A stretch of 64,000 nt of DNA from positions 310,001 to 374,000 of the forward strand of contig NZ_JAMTCR010000002.1 of assembly GCF_024171945.1 (NCBI RefSeq), written 5' to 3'. Both the position numbers and the translations under genes were made by a program. The DNA comes from Actinokineospora globicatena (lineage in GTDB: Bacteria; Actinomycetota; Actinomycetes; Mycobacteriales; Pseudonocardiaceae). The notes under the pieces are model-generated. The model saw only the letters and a program-made list of their open reading frames with translations. It did no database searches and was not told the origin of the DNA. The number at the start of each line of letters is the position of its first letter. Positions within the stretch are counted from its first letter, which is position 1. Positions 47,127 to 57,463 of this stretch are shown here, in pieces.

Positions 47127-48134
47127 TCAGGCAGCGACCGTCCGCGCCAGGCCGACCTGGGGGCGCACGACGCCGCCGCGCTCGGCGATCCAGGTCAGCG
47201 ACTGGTCGGCCCAACCGCCGTTCACGCCGAGCAGGAAGCGGGCAACCGGGGTCTCGCCGACGCGGGTCAGGCCGCCGCCGATGACCGAGATGGTGCTGCC
47301 GAAGCGGGCGGTGGCCTCCGGCAGCAGCGCGCCGACGGCGGCGAAGCCGATCAGGACGACCTCCGCGACCCGGTCGTACCCGGCGGTCGCACCCTTGGGG
47401 ACGTCGATCGAGGGCAGCAGGGTCCGCGCGACCTGGCTGGCCGAGTCCTGCACCAGCGACAGCAGGTTCCCGCTCTCGGTGACCTTGCCATCCTCGAGCA
47501 GCACCACGTCGTCGGCGATCCGGCGGACGACCCCGGCGTCGCTGGTCACGACCAGGACCGTCGCGCCCAGTTCGGCGCGCGCCCGGTCGAGCACGGTCAG
47601 CACACCGGCGGCGCCGTCGGAGTCGAGCGAGCGGGTCGGGTCGTCGGCGAGCAGCAGCCCCGGGTCACCCACGAGTGCGCGGGCGACCTCGACGCGGGCG
47701 CGCTGGCCGTCGGTCAGCGTGTCGGGGTAGCGGGCGGCCTTGTCGGTGAGGCCGATGAGGTCGAGCAGCTTGCCGACCTTCTCGCGGCGCTGCGGGCCGT
47801 CGACGCCCGCCTGCTCGAGCGGGAGCGCGATGTTGCCCGCGGCGGTGCGCTGCGGCAGCAGGTCCCCCTGGGTGACGACGCCGATGCGGCGGCGGGCTGC
47901 CCTGAGTCTGCGCGGGTCGAGGGCCGCGGTGTTGAAGCCGTCGACCCGGATGACGCCGCTGTCGGGGCGCTCCTGCAGGGCGACGAGGCGGGCGAGGGTG
48001 GACTTGCCTGAACCGGAGGGCCCCACCACCCCGGTGATGGTGCCGGTGGGCACGTCCAGGGTGACGTCATCGATGGCGACGACGGGGCCGGTGTTGCCCC
48101 AGAAGGACTTGCTGAGGTTCTCGACGGTGATCAC
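47127..48134 (-). CDS. MetN-type ABC ATPase (orphan), riboswitch-controlled
   Basis: A 335-residue ATPase resembling MetN of the D/L-methionine importer. Walker A is GPSGSGKST (38-46), and a C-terminal ~90-residue regulatory region follows the ATPase core. Two consensus positions deviate: the signature reads LTDGQ rather than LSGGQ, and the residue after the Walker B aspartate is Asp instead of Glu (LLLADDPT), which would slow hydrolysis. No MetI permease or MetQ binding protein is adjacent, so its partners are elsewhere or it has another role. A SAM-I riboswitch and a small Cys-containing leader ORF precede it. GTG 48134 has TTGGAG nine bases upstream. Confidence 0.85.
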   Translation of the reverse strand: MITVENLSKSFWGNTGPVVAIDDVTLDVPTGTITGVVGPSGSGKSTLARLVALQERPDSGVIRVDGFNTAALDPRRLRAARRRIGVVTQGDLLPQRTAAGNIALPLEQAGVDGPQRREKVGKLLDLIGLTDKAARYPDTLTDGQRARVEVARALVGDPGLLLADDPTRSLDSDGAAGVLTVLDRARAELGATVLVVTSDAGVVRRIADDVVLLEDGKVTESGNLLSLVQDSASQVARTLLPSIDVPKGATAGYDRVAEVVLIGFAAVGALLPEATARFGSTISVIGGGLTRVGETPVARFLLGVNGGWADQSLTWIAERGGVVRPQVGLARTVAA

Positions 48135-48234
48135 GGTGCTTAACTCCAAGCGGGCGCGACGGCAGACCAGAAGTCCACAGAGGACAGTCTGGTTCCGGGA
48201 GGGGTGGTGCGAGAGACGTGGTGCTACGCGAAGA

Positions 48235-48318
48235 TCAGCGGGCTACGCACATCGGTCGACATGCCGTCACGGTTCGCCTGCACTGGTCGATGACCCGGCG
48301 TGTGGTGAGGATCTGCAT
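48235..48318 (-). CDS. Leader peptide ORF (27 residues) of the sulfur-response type
   Basis: A short ORF, MQILTTRRVIDQCRRTVTACR then PMCVAR, begins at ATG 48318, with GGAGGAG about nine bases upstream. The form (TTRR, I/VD, then Cys-containing C-terminus) resembles the putative leader peptides found before sulfur-assimilation genes in actinobacteria. It starts 14 bases after the SAM-I riboswitch and ends 100 bases before the MetN-like gene. Its ribosome site abuts the 3' strand of riboswitch stem P1. Cys codons at 13, 20 and 24 could make ribosomes pause when cysteinyl-tRNA is scarce. Confidence 0.6.
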   Translation of the reverse strand: MQILTTRRVIDQCRRTVTACRPMCVAR

Positions 48319-48331
48319 CCGTTCTCACTCC

Positions 48332-48417
48332 TCCATCGCTCCTGGCGGTAGCACCTGCCCACGATGGGTGGTTGCTGCGGCGTCTACGAGCCAGGTCTCT
48401 CGGCCGCTCGGGATGGA
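48332..48417 (-). ncRNA. SAM-I (S-box) riboswitch
   Basis: On the minus strand P1 is TCCATC (48417-48412) paired with GATGGA (48337-48332). Inside are GAGCGGCCGAGAGACC, then GGCTCGTAGACGCCGCAGCAACC split by the P2/P3 junction, a small CCCATCGTGGG hairpin, and AGGTGCTACC followed by GCCAGG. These match the conserved SAM-I core (GAG..GACTGGCCC, GCAACC, GGTGCTAA, CC). It should bind S-adenosylmethionine and lower expression of the MetN-like gene. The leader-peptide ribosome site directly follows P1, which suggests translational or coupled control. Confidence 0.88.
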
Positions 48418-48527
48418 ATGCACCAAGAGTAGACCCGACCGGGACCGCCAAAAGCAAGCGTGTGAGGTCAAGTTGAGGTCCCGGGTTCGATACATCACAC
48501 CGGGGGAGTAACGGCGGCGTGTTCGCG

Positions 48528-49385
48528 CTACTGCACCGGGGTGAACGCCTGGGCTATCCGGACGTAGTCGCCTACCGACAACTGCTCACCCCTGCGCGAC
48601 GGGTCGACGCCCGCTGAGGTCAGCACCGCCTCGGCCCGCGCGGGCGATCCGGCCCAATCGGACAGTGCCGCGCGCAGCGTCTTGCGCCGTTGGGCGAACG
48701 CGGCGTCGACGACGGCGAACACCGCGGCGCGGTCGACGCCCTCAGGACTTGGCCGCCGGGTGAGAAAAACCAACGCCGAGTCCACATTGGGTACTGGCCA
48801 GAAGACCGCGCGCGAGACCGTCGCGACCCGACGCGACTCGGCGTACCACGCGATCTTGACGCTGGGCACGCCGTAGACCTTGCTGCCGGGCCCGGCCGCC
48901 ATCCGGTCGGCCACCTCCGCCTGCACCATCACCAGCACGGTGCGCAGGCTCGGCAGCTCGGCGAGCAGGTGCAGCACGACCGGCACCGCGACGTTGTAGG
49001 GCAGGTTCGCCACGAGCGCGGTCGGTTCGGCGCCCAACTCCGCGCGGGTCACCCGCATCGCGTCGCCGAGCACAACGCTGAGGCGATCGGCCAACCCGGG
49101 CGCGCGCTCGGCGACCGTCCCGGGTAGACGGGCGGCCAGCACTGGATCGATCTCGACGGCCACCACCGCCGCGCACTCGGGCAGCAGCGCCAGGGTGAGC
49201 GAGCCGAGGCCGGGGCCGACCTCCAGCACCACGTCGTCGGCGCGCAGGTCCGCGGTGCTCGCGATGCGCCGGACGGTGTTGGGGTCGTGCACGAAGTTCT
49301 GGCCGAGCTTCTTGGTCGGCCGCACCCCGAGTTCGGCGGCGAGCCTGCGCACGTCCACCGGGCTGAGCAACGCCGAACCGGTCAT
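48528..49385 (-). CDS. rsmA: 16S rRNA A1518/A1519 N6-dimethyltransferase RsmA (KsgA)
   Basis: A 285-residue enzyme that dimethylates two adjacent adenosines in the 3' hairpin of 16S rRNA during late 30S assembly. The SAM motif [11 protein letters not shown], the acidic EIDP and the N6-adenine motif NLPYNVAVP are present, as is the N-terminal [15 protein letters not shown] 49385 is the start; a longer in-frame extension lacks family similarity. It lies downstream of rpfB, from which a strong terminator separates it, so it probably has its own promoter. Loss of this enzyme confers kasugamycin resistance in other bacteria. Confidence 0.95.
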   Translation of the reverse strand: MTGSALLSPVDVRRLAAELGVRPTKKLGQNFVHDPNTVRRIASTADLRADDVVLEVGPGLGSLTLALLPECAAVVAVEIDPVLAARLPGTVAERAPGLADRLSVVLGDAMRVTRAELGAEPTALVANLPYNVAVPVVLHLLAELPSLRTVLVMVQAEVADRMAAGPGSKVYGVPSVKIAWYAESRRVATVSRAVFWPVPNVDSALVFLTRRPSPEGVDRAAVFAVVDAAFAQRRKTLRAALSDWAGSPARAEAVLTSAGVDPSRRGEQLSVGDYVRIAQAFTPVQ

Positions 49386-49455
49386 TGCCGAGATGCTACT
49401 CGGGACCTGCGGCAATGCGCGCACCGGCCCGTTTCGCACCTATTCCGGAAATGGA

Positions 49456-49487
49456 AAAGGCCCCCTCCGGTAAAGGAGAGGGCCTTT
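49456..49487 (-). terminator. Rho-independent terminator after rpfB
   Basis: Arms 49456-49468 and 49475-49487 pair over 13 bases with one mismatch around a six-base loop. On the minus strand the stem is followed by a short T-run (TTTT), fitting termination of rpfB transcripts 19 bases after its stop. Confidence 0.85.
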
Positions 49488-49505
49488 CGCCGATGATTTA
49501 GCCGA

Positions 49506-51230
<1,725 letters not shown>

Positions 51231-51290
51231 TCAGCGCTGCTGCTCAGTCTGGCTCCGGGCCGACTCGGGGCTGGTGCCCCTAGTCGTACG

Positions 51291-51307
51291 GTCACGGGAC
51301 AGTAACG
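51291..51307 (+). promoter_or_regulatory. MtrA-like direct repeat upstream of rpfB
   Basis: GTCACG and GTAACG are separated by five bases. Direct repeats of this form are recalled for the response regulator MtrA, which controls rpf genes in other actinobacteria. The site lies in the 307-base gap before rpfB; nothing else in that gap is recognised. Confidence 0.4.
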
Positions 51308-51387
51308 GGGGCCGGGGGGTTGCGCAAACACATCCAGCGATCTCGTGAGTCCTGTCACACCCCCGGCCGCGTTCCGCCATCCCCCGA

Positions 51388-52248
51388 TCATCGCAATCCT
51401 TCACCGTTCGGAAGGTCGGATGTCACGGTGCGCAACCGGAACACGCGGTCAGCGGTCCCGGACACCGCGCTCGCCAACTCGGCGACGTCGTCCCCGCGCA
51501 GTGCCGCGAGGTCTCGGAGTGTGTAAGCGGCGCAGTACGGCTCGTTGGGCCTACCGCGGAAGGGATGGGGGGTGAGGAACGGGGCGTCGGTCTCGACCAA
51601 GAGCTGATCCGCGGGCGTGAACGCCGCCGCTTCGCGCAAGGGGGCCGCGTTGCGGAAGGTCACCGGGCCCGCGAAGGAAAGGACGAACCCGTGCTCCACG
51701 CACGCCTTCGCGAACTCCAGATCACCGGAGAAGCAGTGGAAGACGACCGTCTCCGGGGCGCCCTCCTCGGTGAGGACCTTGAGGATGTCCGCGTGCGCGT
51801 CGCGGTCGTGGATCATCAGCGGCTTGCCGACGCGCTTGGCGAGGTCGATGTGCCAGCGGAACGCCTCGTGCTGGGCCGCGGGCGGGCTGTAGTCCCAGTA
51901 GTAGTCCAAACCGGTCTCGCCCACGGCGACCACGCGCGGCTGTTGAGCCAACCGCTCGATCTCCGCCTTATCCGCGTCAGTGAACTCTGCCGTGCGCGTG
52001 GGGTGGATAGCGACAGCGGCGAAGACACGGCTATCCCACGTGGACGCCTCTGCGGCCCACCTCGCCGAGGCGAGGTCATCTGCGACGGTGATGACCCTGT
52101 CCACACCGGCCGACTCGGCGCGGTCGAGCATTGTGGACACGTCGTCGGCATCCTTGGCGCCGCAGGCATCCAGGTGGGTGTGGGCGTCGACCACCGGTGC
52201 CGGGAGTGGCTCCGGCACCGGTGGTCGCTCACCCTTGCGCGGTGTCAC
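51388..52248 (-). CDS. tatD: TatD-family metal-dependent DNase
   Basis: A 286-residue TIM-barrel hydrolase with the full metal site: [33 protein letters not shown] and ETDAPFL. TatD enzymes remove 3' nucleotides from DNA in repair. GTG 52248 overlaps the metG TGA (GTGA), so the pair is translationally coupled, and gene order metG-tatD-rpfB is conserved in actinobacteria. About 20 residues precede the first metal motif. Confidence 0.93.
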   Translation of the reverse strand: MTPRKGERPPVPEPLPAPVVDAHTHLDACGAKDADDVSTMLDRAESAGVDRVITVADDLASARWAAEASTWDSRVFAAVAIHPTRTAEFTDADKAEIERLAQQPRVVAVGETGLDYYWDYSPPAAQHEAFRWHIDLAKRVGKPLMIHDRDAHADILKVLTEEGAPETVVFHCFSGDLEFAKACVEHGFVLSFAGPVTFRNAAPLREAAAFTPADQLLVETDAPFLTPHPFRGRPNEPYCAAYTLRDLAALRGDDVAELASAVSGTADRVFRLRTVTSDLPNGEGLR

Positions 52249-54032
52249 GCGATCGGTGCCCACTCGGGACCGGTCTCGCCGAGCTTCGGGTCGAGCTTGG
52301 CGAACAGCGGCTCCGGCTTGGTCAACGGCTTGCCGACCTCGATGTCCACCGACTCCCACGCGGCCTGCTCGCCCGCGTAGTCACCGGTGAGCACGGGGTA
52401 AGAGATGGACGGGTCGTCCAGGTCGTCGACCTCGCGCAGTTCCGGTTGTGCTGCCCACACGCCCTTACCGCCGAGCAGCTCGTGCACCTTCTGCGCCGAG
52501 TGCGGGAGGAACGGGGTAAGAAGCGTGTTCGCGTCAGAGACCACCTGCAACGCGGTGTGCAAGATGGTGTCGCGGCGCTCGGGGTCGTCCTTGCGCTTCC
52601 ACGGCTCTTCGTCGGACAGGTACTTGTTCGCTGCCGCGACGACCCGCATGGCCTCAGAGGACGCTGCCTTGAACCGGGACCGGCGCAGGTTGTCGCCCAC
52701 GGTCGCGAACGCGGCCTTGGCGAGCGCCTTGAGCTCGGCGTCCGCGGCGGTGGGCGCGACCGGGGCGGGGATGGCGCCGACGTTCTTGTGCGCCATCGAC
52801 ACCGACCGGTTGACCAGGTTGCCCCACTCGTTGGCCAGCTCGAAGTTGGTCCGGCGGATGAACTCGTCCCAGGTGAAGTCGGTGTCCTGGTTCTCCGGGC
52901 CCGCGGCGGAGATGAAGTAGCGCAGCGAGTCGGGGCCGAACTCCTTGAGGAAGTCGCCGACGTAGATGACCGTGCCGCGCGAGGTGGAGAACTTCGACCC
53001 GCTCATGGTCAGGAACTCGCTGGAGACGACCTCGGTCGGCAGGTTCAGCGTGTCGAACGCGCCCGGGGTGCCGCCCTTGTCGCCCGCGCCGTTCTGCCCG
53101 AGCAGCAGCGACGGCCAGATCAGCGAGTGGAAGACGATGTTGTCCTTGCCCATGAAGTAGTAGGCCTGGGCCGGGTCGGTCCAGAACTCCTTCCAGGCGT
53201 CGGCGTCGCCGGTGCGGCGGGCCCACTCGACGCTGGCCGACAGGTAGCCGATGACCGCGTCGAACCAGACGTAGAACCGCTTCATCGGCGCGTCCCGCCA
53301 GCCGTCGAGCGGGACCGGGATGCCCCAGTCCAGGTCGCGGGTGATCGGCCGGGGGCGCAGGTCGTCGAGCAGGTTCTGGCTGAACTTGAGCACGTTCGGG
53401 CGCCACTCGGTGCGGGTGGACAGCCACGAGCCGAGCGACTCGGTGAACGCGGGCAGGTCGAGGAAAAGGTGCTCGGTCTCGATGAACTTCGGCACCTCGC
53501 CGTTGATCCGGGACCGGGGGTTCTTCAGGTCGACCGGGTCGAGCTGGTTGCCGCAGTTGTCGCACTGGTCGCCGCGCGCGCCGTCGAAACCGCAGATCGG
53601 GCAGGTGCCCTCGATGTAGCGGTCAGGCAGCGTGCGACCGGTCGAGGGGCTGATGGCGCCCATCTGGACCTTGGACTGCACGTAGCCGTTGCGCCATAGA
53701 GCGAGGAACAGGTCCTGCACGACCTTGTAGTGGTTGCCGGTCGTGGTGCGGGTGAACAGGTCGTAGGACAGGCCGAGGCCCTGGAGGTCCTCGGCGATGA
53801 CCCGGTTGTACTTGTCGACGAGCTGGCGGGTGGTCAGCCCCTCCTTCTCGGCCTGGACGAGGATCGGCGTGCCGTGCTCGTCGGTGCCGCTGACCATGAG
53901 CACGCGGTGGCCGGACATGCGCATGTAGCGGGAGAACACGTCCGAAGGGACACCGAATCCGGACACGTGACCGATATGGCGGGGGCCGTTGGCGTAGGGC
54001 CAGGCCACCGCGGTCAACACGGGGGCGCTCAT
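52245..54032 (-). CDS. metG: Methionyl-tRNA synthetase
   Basis: A 595-residue class I synthetase. The HIGH motif is HIGH (19-22 in PRHIGHVSG). The zinc knuckle has two CxxC pairs (CPICG...CDNCG), and the KMSKS equivalent reads KFSTS. The anticodon-binding helical domain fills the last ~200 residues. There is no C-terminal tRNA-binding (EMAP) extension, as in other actinobacteria. ATG 54032 is the start, 80 bases from the divergent padR gene. Confidence 0.96.
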   Translation of the reverse strand: MSAPVLTAVAWPYANGPRHIGHVSGFGVPSDVFSRYMRMSGHRVLMVSGTDEHGTPILVQAEKEGLTTRQLVDKYNRVIAEDLQGLGLSYDLFTRTTTGNHYKVVQDLFLALWRNGYVQSKVQMGAISPSTGRTLPDRYIEGTCPICGFDGARGDQCDNCGNQLDPVDLKNPRSRINGEVPKFIETEHLFLDLPAFTESLGSWLSTRTEWRPNVLKFSQNLLDDLRPRPITRDLDWGIPVPLDGWRDAPMKRFYVWFDAVIGYLSASVEWARRTGDADAWKEFWTDPAQAYYFMGKDNIVFHSLIWPSLLLGQNGAGDKGGTPGAFDTLNLPTEVVSSEFLTMSGSKFSTSRGTVIYVGDFLKEFGPDSLRYFISAAGPENQDTDFTWDEFIRRTNFELANEWGNLVNRSVSMAHKNVGAIPAPVAPTAADAELKALAKAAFATVGDNLRRSRFKAASSEAMRVVAAANKYLSDEEPWKRKDDPERRDTILHTALQVVSDANTLLTPFLPHSAQKVHELLGGKGVWAAQPELREVDDLDDPSISYPVLTGDYAGEQAAWESVDIEVGKPLTKPEPLFAKLDPKLGETGPEWAPIA

Positions 54033-54112
54033 GGGCCAGTAGCGTACGGAGGCGCTCGGCGCCAGGGCCGTCGGGTTGCGCGTGACCACTTCGGGGTGCT
54101 CGGGAGGCGGGT

Positions 54113-54685
54113 ATGTCGGCCACTCGGATGCTGGTGCTCGGCCTGGCCTTCTGGGCCGGGAAGGCGCACGGGTACCAGATCAGGGCCGAGCTGCAGAGCT
54201 GGCGGGCCGACAGCTGGGCGCGGATCAAGCCGGGGTCCCTCTACCACGCGCTGCGCAAGGCGGTCGCCGACGGACTGCTGGTGGACGCGCCGGAGCAGGG
54301 GGACGGCGGGCCGGACCGCACGGTCTACAGCATCACCCCGGCGGGCCGCGAGGAGCTGACCAGGCTGGTCCGGTCGGGGCTGTCGACGCCGGGTGACCCG
54401 TGGATGCTCAACGCGGCGATCGCGATGCTGCCGACGCTGGAGCGCGCGGACGCGATCACGCAGGTGAACTCCCGGATCGAGGCGCTGGTGGTGCAGCGCC
54501 GCGAGATGGAGGAGTGGTGCTTCGGCGGTCCGCCGATCAAGCCGGAGCACGTCACCGAGCAGGCGCAGCTGTGGTTGGCGCAGCTCGTCGCCGATCTCGA
54601 GTGGGCCCGCAAGCTCGTGGTGAAGCTGGCGGCGGGTGCCTACGACATGCGGGTCGGGGACGCGCCGCCGAGTATTCAAAGTTGA
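54113..54685 (+). CDS. PadR-family transcriptional regulator
   Basis: A 190-residue PadR protein. The winged helix ([21 protein letters not shown] ... [23 protein letters not shown]) is followed by a helical C-terminal dimerisation domain (about 105-175), the longer PadR form. ATG 54113 has GGGAGGCGGG upstream. It sits directly before a DrrAB-like exporter. Two palindromes overlap its 3' end and the exporter ribosome-site region, making repression relieved by the exported compound the likely scheme, as for LmrR-like systems. Confidence 0.87.
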   Translation: MSATRMLVLGLAFWAGKAHGYQIRAELQSWRADSWARIKPGSLYHALRKAVADGLLVDAPEQGDGGPDRTVYSITPAGREELTRLVRSGLSTPGDPWMLNAAIAMLPTLERADAITQVNSRIEALVVQRREMEEWCFGGPPIKPEHVTEQAQLWLAQLVADLEWARKLVVKLAAGAYDMRVGDAPPSIQS

Positions 54686-54688
54686 CTA
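54673..54688 (+). promoter_or_regulatory. Imperfect palindrome, candidate PadR operator 1
   Basis: TATTCAAAGTTGACTA is a 16 bp inverted repeat with one arm mismatch and a differing centre, overlapping the end of padR. It closely resembles the perfect palindrome 49 bases downstream. Confidence 0.5.
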
Positions 54689-54721
54689 GTGCCGCTCGGG
54701 TGGCGCATGCTGCGCACCAGG

Positions 54722-54737
54722 TAGTCAAATTTGACTA
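54722..54737 (+). promoter_or_regulatory. Perfect palindrome, candidate PadR operator 2
   Basis: TAGTCAAATTTGACTA is a perfect 16 bp palindrome ending 11 bases before the ABC ATPase start, so bound protein would cover the ribosome-site region. Confidence 0.65.
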
Positions 54738-54748
54738 GAGGGGTGGGC

Positions 54749-55717
54749 ATGATCGAGGCACACGGCCTCGCCCGGAGCTTCCGGGCCAGGGGCAAGGAGA
54801 TCGCCGCGGTGCGCGGGGTCGATCTCGACGTGGCGGCCGGGGAACTCGTCGGGTTCCTCGGGCCGAACGGCGCGGGGAAGACCACGACGCTGCGGATGCT
54901 GACGACGTTGCTGCGGCCGATGGCGGGCCGGGCGGTCGTGGCGGGCCGGGACCTGGCCGCCGATCCGGTCGGGGTGCGCCGCCGGATCGGCTACGTCGCG
55001 CAGGGCGGGGGGACGATCCCGGAGTCCAGGGTGCTGGAGGACCTGGTCATGCAGGGTCGCCTGCACGGGATGGGCAAGGCGGACGCGACCGCGCAGGCCC
55101 GCGCGGTCGGTGAGCGGCTGGACCTGGGCGAGCTGCTGGAGCGCCCGGTCAAGTCCCTCTCCGGCGGGCAGCGGCGCAGGCTCGACATCGCGTTGGGCCT
55201 GGTGCACCGGCCGGACCTGGTGTTCCTGGACGAACCGACCTCCGCGCTCGACCCGCGCAGTCGAGCGAACGTCTGGGAGCACATCCGGGCACTACGCGCG
55301 GACCTGGGAACCACGGTGTTCCTGACGACGCATTACCTAGACGAAGCGGACGCGTTGTGCGACCGGGTGCTCGTTATCGACAACGGCGAGATCGTCGCCA
55401 CCGGCTCCCCCGCCGAACTGAAGGCGAAGGTGTCCGGGGACTTGGTGTCGGTAGGAGTGCCGGAGTTGGCTCTTAGCCGTACGGCGGAGATCGCGGGACG
55501 CATCGCTGGCGGTGACGCGGTGTCTACTAGCGACAACACTGTCGAGTTCCGCGTCCCGCGTGGGGATCTAGCGCTACCTGAGCTGCTGCGCGCGCTCGAC
55601 GCCGCTGGCATCAGCACCACTTCACTGCGTGTCCACCAACCGACGCTGGACGACGTCTTCCTCACCCTGACCGGTAGGACCATCCGCGACGCCGAGGAGG
55701 CCGAAGTTGCTGCGTGA
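54749..55717 (+). CDS. DrrA-like ABC exporter ATPase
   Basis: A 322-residue ATPase of the antibiotic/lipid exporter class. Walker A is GPNGAGKTT (about 44-52), the signature LSGGQRRRLDIA, and Walker B VFLDEPTSALD, followed by the D-loop and H-loop (LTTHYLDEAD). The C-terminal extension with VHQPTLDDVFLTLTGR is typical of DrrA. ATG 54749 has AGAGGGG upstream. The end overlaps the permease start by 11 bases. Substrate unknown; regulation by the adjacent PadR is likely. Confidence 0.92.
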   Translation: MIEAHGLARSFRARGKEIAAVRGVDLDVAAGELVGFLGPNGAGKTTTLRMLTTLLRPMAGRAVVAGRDLAADPVGVRRRIGYVAQGGGTIPESRVLEDLVMQGRLHGMGKADATAQARAVGERLDLGELLERPVKSLSGGQRRRLDIALGLVHRPDLVFLDEPTSALDPRSRANVWEHIRALRADLGTTVFLTTHYLDEADALCDRVLVIDNGEIVATGSPAELKAKVSGDLVSVGVPELALSRTAEIAGRIAGGDAVSTSDNTVEFRVPRGDLALPELLRALDAAGISTTSLRVHQPTLDDVFLTLTGRTIRDAEEAEVAA

Positions 55718-56474
55718 AACCTGGCTCGTCTTCTCCCAGGCGATGCGGCTGTCGCTGCGCAACCCCGCGTGGGCCGTGATCGGCGTGATGCAGCCGCTCC
55801 TCTACCTCTTCTTCTTCGGTCCCCTCCTGGAGCGGATGACCGCGAACACCCCCGGCTTCCCGCCCGGCACGTCGTGGCAGATCCTCACCCCGGCCCTGAT
55901 CGTGCAGCTGGCCCTCTTCGGCGCATCGTTCGTCGGGTTCGGGTTGCTCGCCGAGCTGCGGATGGGGGTGGTCGAACGGATGCAGGTCACCCCGGCCAGC
56001 AGGCTCGCGTTGCTGCTCGGGCGGGTCCTGCGGGACGCGGTGCAGACCCTGGCCCAAGCGGTGCTGATCCTGATCCTGGCGTTCACCGTGTTCGACCTCC
56101 GCGCCTCAGTGGGGGCGGTACTGCTGACTCTGGTGATGGTCGCCTGCTTGTCGCTAGCGCTGTCCTCGTGCTCTTACGCGCTGGCGTTGAGCTTGCGCAA
56201 CGAGGAGGCGTTCCCGGCGATCCTCAACACCGTGCTGATGCCGATCTTCCTGCTGTCCGGCATCTTCGTCCCGATCACGCAGGGCCTCGCCCCGGATTGG
56301 CTCTACACGCTGTCGCGGTGGAACCCGTTCGCGCACGTGGTCGACGCCGAGAGGGCGTCGTTCCGCGGCGAGTTCACCACCGACGCCCTGCTCACCGGGT
56401 CGGTCGTGCTGTTCGTGATGACCGCGTTGAGCCTCTACTGGGGCGCGCGGACGTTCCGCCGGGAAAGCGCCTAG
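55707..56474 (+). CDS. DrrB-like ABC-2 permease
   Basis: A 255-residue integral membrane protein with six hydrophobic segments, of the ABC-2 type. An N-terminal amphipathic LRETWLVFSQAMRLSLRNP precedes the first span, and the ABC-2 signature lies near LRNEEAFPAILNTVLMPIFLLSGIFVPI. TTG 55707 has AGGAGG seven bases upstream and overlaps the ATPase gene. It forms the membrane part of the exporter. Its stop overlaps that of the convergent DUF4185 gene by four bases. Confidence 0.9.
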   Translation: MLRETWLVFSQAMRLSLRNPAWAVIGVMQPLLYLFFFGPLLERMTANTPGFPPGTSWQILTPALIVQLALFGASFVGFGLLAELRMGVVERMQVTPASRLALLLGRVLRDAVQTLAQAVLILILAFTVFDLRASVGAVLLTLVMVACLSLALSSCSYALALSLRNEEAFPAILNTVLMPIFLLSGIFVPITQGLAPDWLYTLSRWNPFAHVVDAERASFRGEFTTDALLTGSVVLFVMTALSLYWGARTFRRESA

Positions 56475-57463
56475 GACAGCTCTGCCCGCATGAGGTAGAC
56501 GTTGTAGGACTGCCAGAGCGACATCGTGAAGTAGATGACCGGGCCGTGCGCCGACGCTGGGTGGAAGAACCCGCCATAGAGACCGGGGTAGTCCCGACTC
56601 GTGGCGACAGCCCTACCTTCGCTCCACGGCCCGGTCAGGGTCTTGGCGCTCCGCAGCACTATGGCGCCCAGCGCTTCATCCAGGTGGAGTGCGAGCCAGC
56701 ATCCAAAGTGGACCGAGTAGATGACCGACAGCTCGGCAACGTTGCCCTGCATCACCGGTACGGCGCGGAACTCGTCACGCGGATACCAACCGGCGCCGTT
56801 CCAGTAGTCGTACGCACGCCTGTCTAAGACGTCGTCCTTGGCGACCCGGGCGAGACTGGCACTCCCCCAACGACCGTTGGGTGTGCCTAAGAGGTAGAGG
56901 TAGTCCTCCCCGAGCGCGAAAGCCCCTAGCTGGAAGGGGTGATCGTGCTCGGCCCGGTTGATCCACCTAGCACTCTCGGACTTGTCCCACGTCTCACCGC
57001 CGTCGGTCGAGACAGCGATACCGCTGTAGTTGGTCCTCCAGCGGCCCTTGGAACCCCAAGCGCGCACGGACATGTAGTGCAGGTAGTGCGTATCGCCGAT
57101 GGCCACCCCCGAGCAGGGGATGACTGTCTCCTCGTCGATGCGCGGATCGCGGTCGAGCACCTGCCTGGCCTGACCGCTCGGCCCGGTGATGACACTGTCG
57201 AACCGCAGGCCGTTGTCGAGGTCGCGGTCGGTGGACACGGCGAGGAAGTTGCACCGCCAGTCGCTGCCCTCGCGCGGCCCGGCACCGTCGCCGCACCAAC
57301 CCTGGCCGTAGGTGTCGCCGAAGAGCACGAACGTCCGACCGGCGGCGTCGGCCCACATGAGGCCGAGGTCGGTGGCGTGCACCCCGAACCGGCGGGCGGT
57401 GTCGTTGGCCGAGTCGTGGCCGGTGATCTTGGCGACCAGCGTGGTGCCGATCGGGAGGGTCAT
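56471..57463 (-). CDS. DUF4185-type beta-propeller protein
   Basis: A 330-residue protein with glycosidase-like five-bladed propeller features of the DUF4185 family (FVLFGDTYGQGWCG, YYGGFFHP-like LYGGFFHPASAHGPVIYF, MSLWQSYNVYLMRAEL at the end). No signal peptide is visible in the chosen frame, although relatives are often secreted. ATG 57463 overlaps the rsmI stop (ATGA). No substrate can be assigned. Confidence 0.8.
   Translation of the reverse strand: MTLPIGTTLVAKITGHDSANDTARRFGVHATDLGLMWADAAGRTFVLFGDTYGQGWCGDGAGPREGSDWRCNFLAVSTDRDLDNGLRFDSVITGPSGQARQVLDRDPRIDEETVIPCSGVAIGDTHYLHYMSVRAWGSKGRWRTNYSGIAVSTDGGETWDKSESARWINRAEHDHPFQLGAFALGEDYLYLLGTPNGRWGSASLARVAKDDVLDRRAYDYWNGAGWYPRDEFRAVPVMQGNVAELSVIYSVHFGCWLALHLDEALGAIVLRSAKTLTGPWSEGRAVATSRDYPGLYGGFFHPASAHGPVIYFTMSLWQSYNVYLMRAELS

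Noticed and set aside
48224-48457. 77-codon ORF over the riboswitch
   Set aside because: It runs through the SAM-I aptamer with no ribosome site; the RNA structure explains the conservation.
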